DNA of 64,000 nucleotides, from NCBI GenBank assembly GCA_027491915.1, contig JAOZGC010000002.1, positions 505,344 through 569,343 of the forward strand, read 5' to 3'. Origin of the DNA: Thermoproteota archaeon (GTDB lineage Archaea; Korarchaeota; Korarchaeia; Korarchaeales; Korarchaeaceae). The notes beneath the pieces are model-generated. The model was not told the DNA's origin. It was given only the letters and a program-made list of their open reading frames with translations, and made no database searches. The translations under genes were made by a program, and so were the position numbers. Below, piece by piece: positions 57,082 through 64,000 of the stretch; position 1 is the stretch's first letter, and every line of letters begins with the position of its first letter.

Positions 57082-57783
57082 ATGACCGAGAGGACCGACA
57101 GGGACCCCAGGATAGCCGCCGCCGAGCTCATGACGGCGGGCCTGGAGGCCTCTCTGAGCTCTCTCCCGCGGCCGGCGGCCAGGGAAACGTCGAACCTGGC
57201 CCGGGGGCTCAGGTCCTCCGCCGCGGCCCTGAGGTACTCCTTCCTCTCCTCCCGAGAGGCGGACGACCAGGGGCTCCTCGATCCGCTGGTGGCCGGCGGG
57301 AGGAGGCTCCTGGAGGTTTGGAGGGGGCTGGCCGGGAGGGGGCCGTCTCCCTCCGTCCCGGCGGCCTGGCTCAGGGCCGCGGGACTGACCCTCTCCACGC
57401 TCAGGCGCAGGATGCTGGAGGGGGAGCCGACCTTCGCCTGGGCCGTCCCGTCGATGCGGGCCGCCGTGAAGGCGGCGATCCCGTCCGGCGGGCTGACGGC
57501 CCTGGACCTGGACGTCCGGGGAGAGAGGTTCTCCGTGGTGACCAGCCTGCCCGGGGTGGGGAGGGGGGACGTGGTGGCCTTCGCCATCCTGCCGCCCAGG
57601 AAGTTCGGCTCCGTCGTCAGCGAGGGGATGCTGGTGGAGGCCCGCCCCGCCGGGGGCGGGGAGGGAGGGGAGGCCGAGGGGGAGGGAGAGCCGGGGGAGC
57701 CGGCCCTTCCCGTCGGGAGGTCGGTCGGTGAGGTGGAGGCCGCCCTGAGGGCGGAGGCCGCGAGGCTCGGGGTCAGGATATGA
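57082..57783 (+). CDS. tRNA-binding OB-fold protein with an unknown N-terminal domain
   Basis: A 233-residue protein. Residues about 140-195 match the C-terminal tRNA-binding domain of the EMAPII/MetRS-beta/CsaA family: FSVVTSLPGVGRGDVVAFAI and PRKFGSVVSEGMLVEA, with the S-E-G-M hallmark. The first 130 residues are helical (SNLARGLRSSAAALRYSFL) and unlike anything I recognise. It may deliver or hold tRNA, as ARC1-like proteins do. ATG 57082 lies 25-30 bases from TTTTTAA at about 57052. Confidence 0.7.
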   Translation: MTERTDRDPRIAAAELMTAGLEASLSSLPRPAARETSNLARGLRSSAAALRYSFLSSREADDQGLLDPLVAGGRRLLEVWRGLAGRGPSPSVPAAWLRAAGLTLSTLRRRMLEGEPTFAWAVPSMRAAVKAAIPSGGLTALDLDVRGERFSVVTSLPGVGRGDVVAFAILPPRKFGSVVSEGMLVEARPAGGGEGGEAEGEGEPGEPALPVGRSVGEVEAALRAEAARLGVRI

Positions 57784-57848
57784 CCGGCCGACCGCCGCGC
57801 CCCCGCCCGGCTCGCGGGTTTAAATGGGGGGGCTCCCCGGGGCCCCGG

Positions 57849-58270
57849 ATGGGGGCGAGGTTCGAGTCCCTGCTGAGGGAGATGTCCGAGGTCCTGAGGT
57901 TCGCCGGGAGCTGGTGGGGGTGGAGGAGGGGGAGTTCCTCAGGGACGCCAAGGCCAGGTACGCCCTCAGGATGGCGCTGGTCGAGGCGGTGGAGTCCGCC
58001 TCCGGGCTCGCCCTGGAGATCCTGAGGGTCAGGGGGAGGGTGGCGGGGGCTGAGGAGTATCCCCGGCTGTTCAGGCTCTTGGGGGAGGAGGGAGTCATCT
58101 CACCCGAGGCGGCCTCCGGCATGGTCAGGCTGGCGAGGCTCAGGAACCCCATAGTCCGCGGGTATTGGGAGGTGGACGACCTGAGGATCTACAGGGAGGC
58201 CAGGTCGGGCGGCCTCGAGCTCTTGAGGAGGTTCCTCTCGGAGGTGATGGAGGCTGCCCCTGGAGGTTGA
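57849..58270 (+). CDS. HepT/DUF86-type HEPN protein (pair 4), frameshifted
   Basis: As written it is broken. The true start is ATG 57849, about 25 bases after TATA GGTTTAAAT, giving MGARFESLLREMSEVLRFAG. The frame then shifts at GGG 57906-57908; one more G there restores ELVGVEEGEFLRDAKARYAL and a 140-residue protein ending at 58270. The recovered protein has the HepT pattern up to RNPIVRGYWEVD, in which the R-x4-H His is Arg. So the ribonuclease motif is altered, and the frame break is probably a homopolymer base-call error. Confidence 0.7.
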
Positions 58271-58691
58271 GTCGGCCGAGAGGTTCAGGTTCCGGAGGAT
58301 CTCGGGGGACGAGAGGGATAGGGTCATCGGCAGGCTCAGGGAGATCCTGGAATCCAGGCGGGAGGTGGGGCTGGCGGTCCTGCACGGCTCCCTCCTCCGA
58401 GGAGGCCCCTTCAGGGACGTGGACGTGGCCGTCTACGTCCTAGGGCGGGTCGACCCGCTGGACTACAAGCATGGGCATGGACGAGCTCCTGTCCTCCGAG
58501 GTGGGGCTGCCGGTGGACGTCCACGTGCTGAACGCGGCCCCCCGAGATTCGTCCTGGAGGCCCTGGGGCGGGGGCTCATCCTGGTGGACAGGGGGCCTCC
58601 CCCGGGGGCCCTGATCCTGGCGGCCGTCGACTCGCTGTGGCTCGGCCGGTGGCTGGGCGGGGACCGGGGAGCCTCACCTCGGGATCCTTGA
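58260..58691 (+). pseudogene. Minimal nucleotidyltransferase (pair 4), broken by indels
   Basis: The reading frame starts near CTG 58260 with no ATG, GTG or TTG before GTG 58365. LAVLHGSLLRGGPFRDVDVAVYV is an intact motif (G-S...D-V-D). After DPLDYK (58469) the frame is wrong until 58543; in the next frame it reads MGMDELLSSEVGLPVDVHVL. An extra C at 58470 and a missing C in CCCCCC 58538-58543 explain this. So it is probably a real MNT protein with base errors, or less likely a decaying copy. It overlaps the end of thrC. Confidence 0.6.
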
Positions 58692-59748
58692 GCCCGCTCC
58701 CGGTCAGCACCAGGACCGCCTCCTCCTCGGCCGACAGGATCCCCTCCTCCAGGGCCCTCCTGTACCCGGCCAGGGCGGCCGCCGAGGCGGTCTCGACGAA
58801 GAGCCCCTCCCTCCTGGCCAGCTCCAGCCTGGCGCGGTCTATCTCCCAGTCAGACACGGCCAGGATCGTCCCCCCCGACTCCCTGACGGCCCTGACGGCC
58901 TTCGGCCAGTTCACGGGCCTCCCTATCCTTATGGCCGAGGCCACCGTCTCCGGCTCCCCCACGGGGTCCAGCCTCCCGGTCTCCATGGCCCGGACCAGGG
59001 GGGCGGCCCCCGCGGCCTGGACCCCCACCATCCTCGGCGTCCCGTCCACCAGCCCCAGCCCCGCCAGCTCCCTGAACCCCTTCCATATGGCGCTTATGTT
59101 CCCGGCGTTCCCGACGGGGACCACCACGGCGTCGGGGGCGCGCCCCAGCTGGACCACCAGCTCGTAGGCCAGGGTCTTCTGCCCCTCCAGCCTGTATGGG
59201 TTGACCGAGTTCATTAGGTAGGCTCCCCCCCGGGCCGCGGCCAGGGCGGCGTCCAGCGCGTCGTCGAAGTACCCGTCCACCTCCTCCACCGATGCGCCGT
59301 GGGCGACCAGCTGGGCCACCTTGCCCGGCGCCACCTTCCCCCTGGGCACGATCACCCTGGCCTCCAGCCCGGCCCTGGCGCAGTAGGCCGCCATGGAGGC
59401 GGCGGTGTTCCCGGTGGAGGCGCAGACCGCCTCCCCGCACCTCAGATCCAGGGCGTGGGAGACGGCCACGGCCATCCCCCTGTCCTTGAACGAGCCCGTG
59501 GGGTTCGACCCCTCATACTTCAGCCAGGCCCCGGACCTCCCCCTGACCAGCGGCGTCCACCCCTCGCCGAGGCTCACCCTCTCCCGGACCGGGAGGGCCC
59601 CGGAGAAGGACCAGATGCTCTCCCCCCTCTCCAGCCTGATCTCGAGGCGGTCGTACTCCACCTCCAGGAGGCCCCCGCAGCTGGGGCACCTGTAGGCGAA
59701 CCCCTCCACGACCCGACCGCACTCGACGCACCTGAGCCAGGTCCTCAA
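58576..59748 (-). CDS. thrC: Threonine synthase
   Basis: A 390-residue PLP enzyme. A zinc-ribbon start (CVECGRVVEGFAYRCPSCGG) is followed by the PLP site GSFKDRGMAVAV (Lys in the SFKDRG motif), VPVGNAGNISAIWKGF and VLVLTGSGLKDPE. It converts O-phosphohomoserine to threonine. TTG 59748 overlaps the thrB stop. The natural end is near TGSGLKDPEV (about residue 350); the extra 35-40 residues of Pro/Arg/Gly sequence overlap the indel-rich nucleotidyltransferase region and may be spurious. Confidence 0.92.
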   Translation of the reverse strand: MRTWLRCVECGRVVEGFAYRCPSCGGLLEVEYDRLEIRLERGESIWSFSGALPVRERVSLGEGWTPLVRGRSGAWLKYEGSNPTGSFKDRGMAVAVSHALDLRCGEAVCASTGNTAASMAAYCARAGLEARVIVPRGKVAPGKVAQLVAHGASVEEVDGYFDDALDAALAAARGGAYLMNSVNPYRLEGQKTLAYELVVQLGRAPDAVVVPVGNAGNISAIWKGFRELAGLGLVDGTPRMVGVQAAGAAPLVRAMETGRLDPVGEPETVASAIRIGRPVNWPKAVRAVRESGGTILAVSDWEIDRARLELARREGLFVETASAAALAGYRRALEEGILSAEEEAVLVLTGSGLKDPEVRLPGPRPATGRATASRRPPGSGPPGEAPCPPG

Positions 59749-60641
59749 CCCACCACCTCCGCCCCGCCCGCCGGCCTGGTCAGGGTCGGCCTGACCCGGA
59801 GCCCCGCCCTCCAGAAGGCCTCCACCACCGCCCGGGAGACCCTACCCTCGGAGCCGGGCTCGACCAGGGCGAAGGTGGAGGGGCCGGCGCCGCATATGTT
59901 GAAGCCGGACGCCCCGGCCGCCAGCGCGGCCTCCTTGGCCTCCCCATACCCCGGGATGGTACCGGCCCTGAAGGGCTCCGCCAGGTTGTCCGATAGAACC
60001 CTCCCCATGACGTCCGCCCTCCCCAGCCCGGCGGCGGCCACCAGGACCGCGGCCCTGGAGAGGTTCTCCACGGCCTCCCTGAATCCGACGGACCGGGGCA
60101 GGATCTCCCTGGCCGCCCTGGTCTTCCCCTCCCCGCCGGGGGCCTCCGGGACGAACACAAGGAGCCTGAGGTCCTCCGGCGGGTCCACCCTGAGCACCAC
60201 CCGGTCGGACGGGGAGACGACAGTCATCCCGCCCAGCAGGCTGGCCGAGACGTTGTCGTAGTGGAGCGCCCCGGACCCCGCCAGCTCCCCCTCGGCCGCC
60301 AGCCTGACGGCCTCCCACTCCTCCAGCCCTATGCCCAGCAGCCGATCCACCGCGGCCACGGCCGCGGCGGCGCTGGCCCCGCTGCTCCCGAGCCCCAGCC
60401 CCGGTGGGATCCCCTTCTCCAGGACCACCCTGACGCCCGACCCCGGGGCGTACTCCCTCAGGACCCTCAGGGCCGCGGCGCCGGCCGAGTTCCTCTCGGG
60501 ATCGCTCGGGACGTCCCCGCGGGCGAAGAACTCGAAGTCCCACGACCTGGACGCGACCACCCTGTCCCACGCCAGGTCCACCGCCAGGGCGACGGAGTCG
60601 AATCCCGGGCCCACGTTGGCCACGGAGGCCGGGGCCCTCAC
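59745..60641 (-). CDS. thrB: Homoserine kinase
   Basis: A 298-residue GHMP kinase. ASVANVGPGFDSVALAVD is the N-terminal motif and IPPGLGLGSSGASAAAAVAAV is the GHMP phosphate-binding loop. GAGPSTFALVE is the C-terminal motif. It phosphorylates homoserine. It is the first of two genes in the threonine operon, with thrC after a 4-base overlap. GTG 60641; a TATA-like GTTATATTG lies at about 60690-60700 on the minus strand. Confidence 0.92.
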   Translation of the reverse strand: MRAPASVANVGPGFDSVALAVDLAWDRVVASRSWDFEFFARGDVPSDPERNSAGAAALRVLREYAPGSGVRVVLEKGIPPGLGLGSSGASAAAAVAAVDRLLGIGLEEWEAVRLAAEGELAGSGALHYDNVSASLLGGMTVVSPSDRVVLRVDPPEDLRLLVFVPEAPGGEGKTRAAREILPRSVGFREAVENLSRAAVLVAAAGLGRADVMGRVLSDNLAEPFRAGTIPGYGEAKEAALAAGASGFNICGAGPSTFALVEPGSEGRVSRAVVEAFWRAGLRVRPTLTRPAGGAEVVG

Positions 60642-60728
60642 CGCCAGGTTTGGCGCACGCTCTCACCGCCGACCCGGCTGGCAGGGGTCAATATAACCGT
60701 TTCCTCCGGCGCCGATTCCGCCTGATCC

Positions 60729-63665
60729 TCACTCCAGGTAGAGGGCCGGCCTCCCCGGGAGGGCCCTGGCCGCCCTCCCCTCCGGGTCGGACCCGGGCTC
60801 CTCCTCGGTGGCCACCGCAACCTCCACCCCGAGCGCCCCGGAGATGTAGGCCCTCCCCTCCTCCAGGGCCCTGATCTCCTCATCCCTGTTCTCGAGCCAG
60901 GTCCACCCCCCCGCCTTGGCGTAAGTCCTGGCGATCCCGGAGACCTCCCTATCCCTCCCCGCCACCAACCCCGCCTCCGCGGCGGCCCTGATCAGCGTGG
61001 GGGGGTCCATCCTGCCGGACCTCTCCGCGGCCTCCTCCATGACCCTGAAGAGGTCGTACTTCCACCCCGCGGCGACGTACACCCTGAGCCTCTCCGGCCT
61101 CCTCCCCCTCCTCTCCCCGACGGTCCTCATGACCGTTCTGGCGTCCTCCACGAGCCTGTCTATGACCTCCACCATCTTCTCGGCCCGCTCGTCGATCAGA
61201 TTCTCGTCTTCCTCGGGCCACGGCGCGAGCGAGACGAAGCCATCCCTCCCCATAGAGCTCCAGGCTTCCTCCGCCACGTGAGGAGCGAACGGCGCGAGGA
61301 GCCTGATCCAGGCGTCCATCACGGTGGCCATGACCCTCCTGGTGGACTCGGCCTCCTCGTCGACCGCCTGCAGGTACTTGGACACGTCCCTGCCCAGGTT
61401 GTAGAACGCGGCCAGGAGGGCCCTCCTGGTCTCGCAGGACTCCATGGCCTCCGTGGCCTCGGCTATCCTCCTCTGCAGGGTGGACAGCATCCACCTGTCC
61501 CACATCCCGAGGGAGGACGGGTCCGGGGGGATCGCCTCCCCCCCGTACCTCCTGGCCATCCTCAGGAGCCTCTCCAGCCTCCCGAGGGTCGACCTGGCGA
61601 CGTCCCTCTTGAAGTCCGCGTCAGACATCAGGTCGGCCGCCCCCATGATGGTGACCCTGATCGGATCCGCCCCGAACTCCCTGACCGCGTCCCTTATGGG
61701 GATTATGTTGCCCAGGGTCTTGCTCATCTTCTGGCCCTCCATGAGGACCGACCCGTTCACGACTATCTGCCTCGGCCAGAGCTCCTCCGGAAACACGGCG
61801 GCGTGGTTGAACACGAAGAAGGTCAGGTGGTTCCAGACCAGGTCCCTGCCGCTGTGCCTGGAGTCCAGGGGGTACCAGTACAGGAACTCCTCCCTCATGG
61901 CCCTCACCTCCCCCTCCGGGATCCCGAGCCTCTCGGCCACCGAGGCCGGGTCCCCCTCGCCCAGCATGACGTAGTCGAAGAAGTAGTCCCCCAGCCTGTC
62001 CGGGTCGACGCCGAGCCTCCTGAGCCTGTGGCTTATGGTGTAGTAGGCCATGTATATGGTGGAGTCGCTGAGGCTCTCTATCACCCACCTGGGGTCCATG
62101 GGCAGCCTGGTGCCTAGCCCCCTGCTCCTGGCGCAGGCCTTCTCCCTGACCCACTCGATGACGTCCTGGAACTCCCCCCTGAGGGCCTCCGGCAGGATGC
62201 GCATCCTGGAGAGGAGCCTCCTGGCGTCCTCCTTCCATCCCGGGTTGGAGTAGTCTATGAACCACTGGTCCTCCACCACCTTGACCACGACCTCGGCCCC
62301 GCACCTGCAGTAGACTGGCCTGTTGGCCACCTCGTAGAACCGGAAGGCCTTCCCCGCGGCCTCCAGGTCCCTCCTCACCTCCTCCTTCGCCTCGGAGACC
62401 GGCAGGCCAGCGTACCTCCCGACGTTCTCCCTCATCACCCCGGAGTGGTACTCCGCCCTGTAGACCTCCTTGGTGGCCTCCTCCGCCTCCGGATCAGACT
62501 GGTCCTCTATTCCCCTGGACTCGACCGCGTCCCGGGCCGGGAGCTCAGAGTACCCCTCCACCCTGATTATGGAGATCGGCTCGATCCCCGCCAGGATGGA
62601 CGGATCGATTCCCAGGCCCCTCAGGGGATCGGGGTTCCTCTTGAGGTCCCTCAGGGCCAGGTAGTCGTAGGGGGCGTGTCCCGGGACCGACATGACCAGG
62701 CCCGTCCCGTAGTCCGGGTCCACGAACCGGGCGGGGAGCACGGGGACCCTCTCCCCGGTGGCCGGGTTCTCGGCCCACCTCCCTACCAGCTCCGCCCCCC
62801 CGATCCTGCCCACCTCCCTCGCGTCGAACCCCTGGAACCCGAGCTTCAGCAGGCCCCTGTCGCTGACCACCCACCTCTCCCCCCCGACCTGGGCCACGGC
62901 GTACTCCACGTCCGGGTTGACCCAGAGGTTCGTCACCCCGTAGACCGTCTCGGGCCTGAACGTGGCCACCGGGAACACGGTCCCGTCCTCCAGCCGGAAC
63001 TTGATCACCGTCACCTCCTCTATCTCCGGCTCCACGTCCCCCTTGGTGTCGTGCTGGCCCACAGCCATGTCGTCCCTGGGGCACCACCCGACCGGGTGCC
63101 TCCCCTTCACCAGGTAACCCCTGGACGCGAGCCTGCGGAACTGCCACTCTATGAACCGGTTGTACGCCGGGTCTATGGTGGTGAACTCCCTCCTCCAGTC
63201 TATCGAGTATCCCATGAGCCTCATGCCCTCCTTTATCTCCTCGTGGAAGTACCTGGCCAGCCTCAGCGGGTCGGTGAACTCCCTTATCTTATCCTCCGGC
63301 ACCCCGTAAACTTCCCTGAACAGCCTGATGAGCTCCTCCTCACCGTCCTGGATCCTCTCGGCCATGGCCAGTATGGGCGTCCCGGTGTAGTGGAAGGCCA
63401 TGGGGAGGAGGACGTTGTACCCCCTCATCCTCTTGTACCGGGCGTAGGCGTCGGTTATCCCGTAGGTCCTGCCGTGCCCCACGTGCTGCGGGGAGTTCGG
63501 GTATGGGTAGGCGACGGTCAGGTAGAACTTGGGCCTGGTCGGGTCCGGGTCGGCCTCGAATATCCCGGCCTCCGCCCACCTCCTCTGCCACTTCCGCTCT
63601 ATCTCCCTGAGGGACTCGAGGAACTCCTCGGACAAGGCGGGTCCGGCGCCGGGCGTCTCGGGCAA
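60729..63665 (-). CDS. leuS: Leucyl-tRNA synthetase (archaeal type)
   Basis: A 978-residue class I synthetase. HVGHGRT (61-67) is the HIGH motif and KMSKTLGN the second. A CP1 editing domain inserted between them carries TFRPETVYGVTN. VEWxF-type anticodon domain and an archaeal-type long C-terminal extension (to residue 978) follow, unlike the bacterial enzyme. It charges tRNA-Leu. TTG 63665 fits a TATA at 63693-63701; a TTG at 63635 with the TATA-like CTATATTT at 63665-63672 is another possibility. The gene for the partner threonine pathway lies next, without known link. Confidence 0.95.
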   Translation of the reverse strand: MPETPGAGPALSEEFLESLREIERKWQRRWAEAGIFEADPDPTRPKFYLTVAYPYPNSPQHVGHGRTYGITDAYARYKRMRGYNVLLPMAFHYTGTPILAMAERIQDGEEELIRLFREVYGVPEDKIREFTDPLRLARYFHEEIKEGMRLMGYSIDWRREFTTIDPAYNRFIEWQFRRLASRGYLVKGRHPVGWCPRDDMAVGQHDTKGDVEPEIEEVTVIKFRLEDGTVFPVATFRPETVYGVTNLWVNPDVEYAVAQVGGERWVVSDRGLLKLGFQGFDAREVGRIGGAELVGRWAENPATGERVPVLPARFVDPDYGTGLVMSVPGHAPYDYLALRDLKRNPDPLRGLGIDPSILAGIEPISIIRVEGYSELPARDAVESRGIEDQSDPEAEEATKEVYRAEYHSGVMRENVGRYAGLPVSEAKEEVRRDLEAAGKAFRFYEVANRPVYCRCGAEVVVKVVEDQWFIDYSNPGWKEDARRLLSRMRILPEALRGEFQDVIEWVREKACARSRGLGTRLPMDPRWVIESLSDSTIYMAYYTISHRLRRLGVDPDRLGDYFFDYVMLGEGDPASVAERLGIPEGEVRAMREEFLYWYPLDSRHSGRDLVWNHLTFFVFNHAAVFPEELWPRQIVVNGSVLMEGQKMSKTLGNIIPIRDAVREFGADPIRVTIMGAADLMSDADFKRDVARSTLGRLERLLRMARRYGGEAIPPDPSSLGMWDRWMLSTLQRRIAEATEAMESCETRRALLAAFYNLGRDVSKYLQAVDEEAESTRRVMATVMDAWIRLLAPFAPHVAEEAWSSMGRDGFVSLAPWPEEDENLIDERAEKMVEVIDRLVEDARTVMRTVGERRGRRPERLRVYVAAGWKYDLFRVMEEAAERSGRMDPPTLIRAAAEAGLVAGRDREVSGIARTYAKAGGWTWLENRDEEIRALEEGRAYISGALGVEVAVATEEEPGSDPEGRAARALPGRPALYLE

Positions 63666-63692
63666 ATATAGATGTTCCGCCCGACCGGCGGC

Positions 63693-63701
63693 GTTTTATT
63701 G
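63693..63701. promoter_or_regulatory. Shared TATA between leuS and the small RNA
   Basis: CGTTTTATT on the plus strand, AATAAAACG on the minus strand, lies 28-36 bases from both leuS TTG 63665 and the C/D box start at about 63725. It can serve both directions. Confidence 0.4.
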
Positions 63702-63727
63702 CGCCGCGCCGCAGGGGGCGAGGCGGG

Positions 63728-63774
63728 ATGAGGAGGTCTGCCTACTGATCCGTGATGACTTTGCCGAGTCCCGA
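63728..63774 (+). ncRNA. Candidate box C/D guide RNA
   Basis: C box ATGAGGA (63728-63734; one mismatch), 10-base guide, D' CTGA (63745-63748), 3-base spacer, C' GTGATGA (63752-63758; exact), 12-base guide CTTTGCCGAGTC, and D-like CCGA (63771-63774; one mismatch). This is the standard archaeal layout with guide lengths of 10 and 12. The second guide is complementary to GACTCGGCAAAG, resembling the conserved segment near ACUCGGCAAA of archaeal 23S rRNA as I recall it. By the N+5 rule the C five bases in (GACUC) would be methylated. A TATA lies about 28 bases upstream. Confidence 0.5.
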
Positions 63775-64000
63775 CCGCTCCCGCGATGCGGGGCCCTTAT
63801 AAGGGCCCTATCCGGATAGGGCGAGGCGCGAACGCCTCTCCCCCCGGGGGGTTTCGTCCCGGGTGTCCGTCCGTGCCCGCCACCCCACGGGACCTGGGTG
63901 GGGGCCCACTCGGGGACGAGCCCCCCTGGGATGCCCATCTGGGGTCCAGATCTCGGCGTCGGATACCTGAGGGGGGGAATGGGCGTCCAGAAACTGCTGG
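63775..64000. other. Palindrome-rich stretch with a possible gene start at the window edge
   Basis: Four adjacent palindromes: GGGCCCTTATAAGGGCCC (63791-63808), CCCTATCCGGATAGGG (63806-63821), GAGGCGCGAACGCCTC hairpin (63823-63838) and CCCCCCGGGGGG (63840-63851). TTATAA in the first could be a TATA whose transcript begins near the hairpin. Further on, GTG 63898 or ATG 63932 opens a frame (MPIWGPDLGVGYLRGGMG) that runs off the window and has plausible protein character. No known RNA family fits. Confidence 0.35.

Noticed and set aside
63728-63774. Fluoride or other riboswitch reading of the GTGATGACT motif
   Set aside because: The rest of the fluoride aptamer is missing, the C/D layout fits better, and the nearest downstream frame starts more than 100 bases away.
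1-64000. tRNA, rRNA, CRISPR arrays, insertion sequences
   Set aside because: No TpsiC-like GTTCGAATCC with partner stems, no spaced repeats and no transposase were found by reading; a covariance-model search would be decisive for tRNAs.

Overview
This window looks like the chromosome of a high-GC archaeon, probably a thermophile. By eye, well over 60 % of bases are G or C. The archaeal signs are direct. Many genes sit 22-30 bases downstream of a TATA box and start at or next to the predicted transcript 5' end, often with GTG or TTG. Leucyl-tRNA synthetase is of the archaeal type. There is a geranylgeranyl reductase, a prenol kinase, an inositol-phosphate cytidylyltransferase/CDP-alcohol transferase, four HEPN/nucleotidyltransferase pairs and a candidate box C/D guide RNA. 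I cannot name the lineage. I saw no rRNA, tRNA, CRISPR array or insertion sequence.

Region by region. 1-6.6 kb: the start of an EamA transporter, a VapBC pair, a PLP decarboxylase, the inositol-lipid enzyme with an extra membrane domain, a dual-specificity phosphatase and a YjbQ protein. 6.7-12 kb: a DtxR regulator with an operator-like palindrome, a prenol kinase, a GNAT-ACT fusion, and a cluster of two DUF5320 proteins, a NifX-like protein and a PadR regulator. 12-21 kb: peroxiredoxin, geranylgeranyl reductase with a coupled ferredoxin, AlaX, a secreted beta-helix protein broken by a low-complexity tract, a paralogue of the extra membrane domain, and an ArsB/NhaD-type carrier. 21-25.4 kb: a Yip1/adhesin-like/ArsR operon behind a perfect palindrome, NAD synthetase and small regulators. 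25.5-30.1 kb: an electron-transfer module (FixC, EtfA, EtfB, divergent FixX) followed by an acyl-CoA dehydrogenase, fitting fatty-acid oxidation with electrons passed to quinone. 30-37.7 kb: a HEPN/MNT pair, an ABC exporter, a PAPS-reductase-like Fe-S protein, HtpX and a JAMM protein. 37.8-42.4 kb: two large secreted proteins, one with two glycoside-hydrolase-like barrels and one with a glycine-rich repeat domain. 42.4-51.8 kb: carbamate kinase, a complete ECF transporter and a complete BMP-family ABC importer, all on one strand. 51.8-64 kb: a half-size Gdt1 protein, two SPL-like radical-SAM proteins, three more HEPN/MNT pairs (one frameshifted), a tRNA-binding OB-fold protein, ThrB-ThrC and LeuRS, then a candidate C/D RNA and a chain of palindromes running off the window.

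The points I would look at first are: the inositol-lipid synthase fused to a membrane domain that also exists as a separate gene; the DUF5320/NifX/PadR cluster, whose leaders share an operator-like motif and whose three proteins share a C-terminal coil; the secreted GH114-like/GH113-like protein beside the glycine-rich protein; and several places where one-base homopolymer indels or junk-like GC runs break genes. Those breaks may be assembly error and bear on how far this sequence can be trusted.
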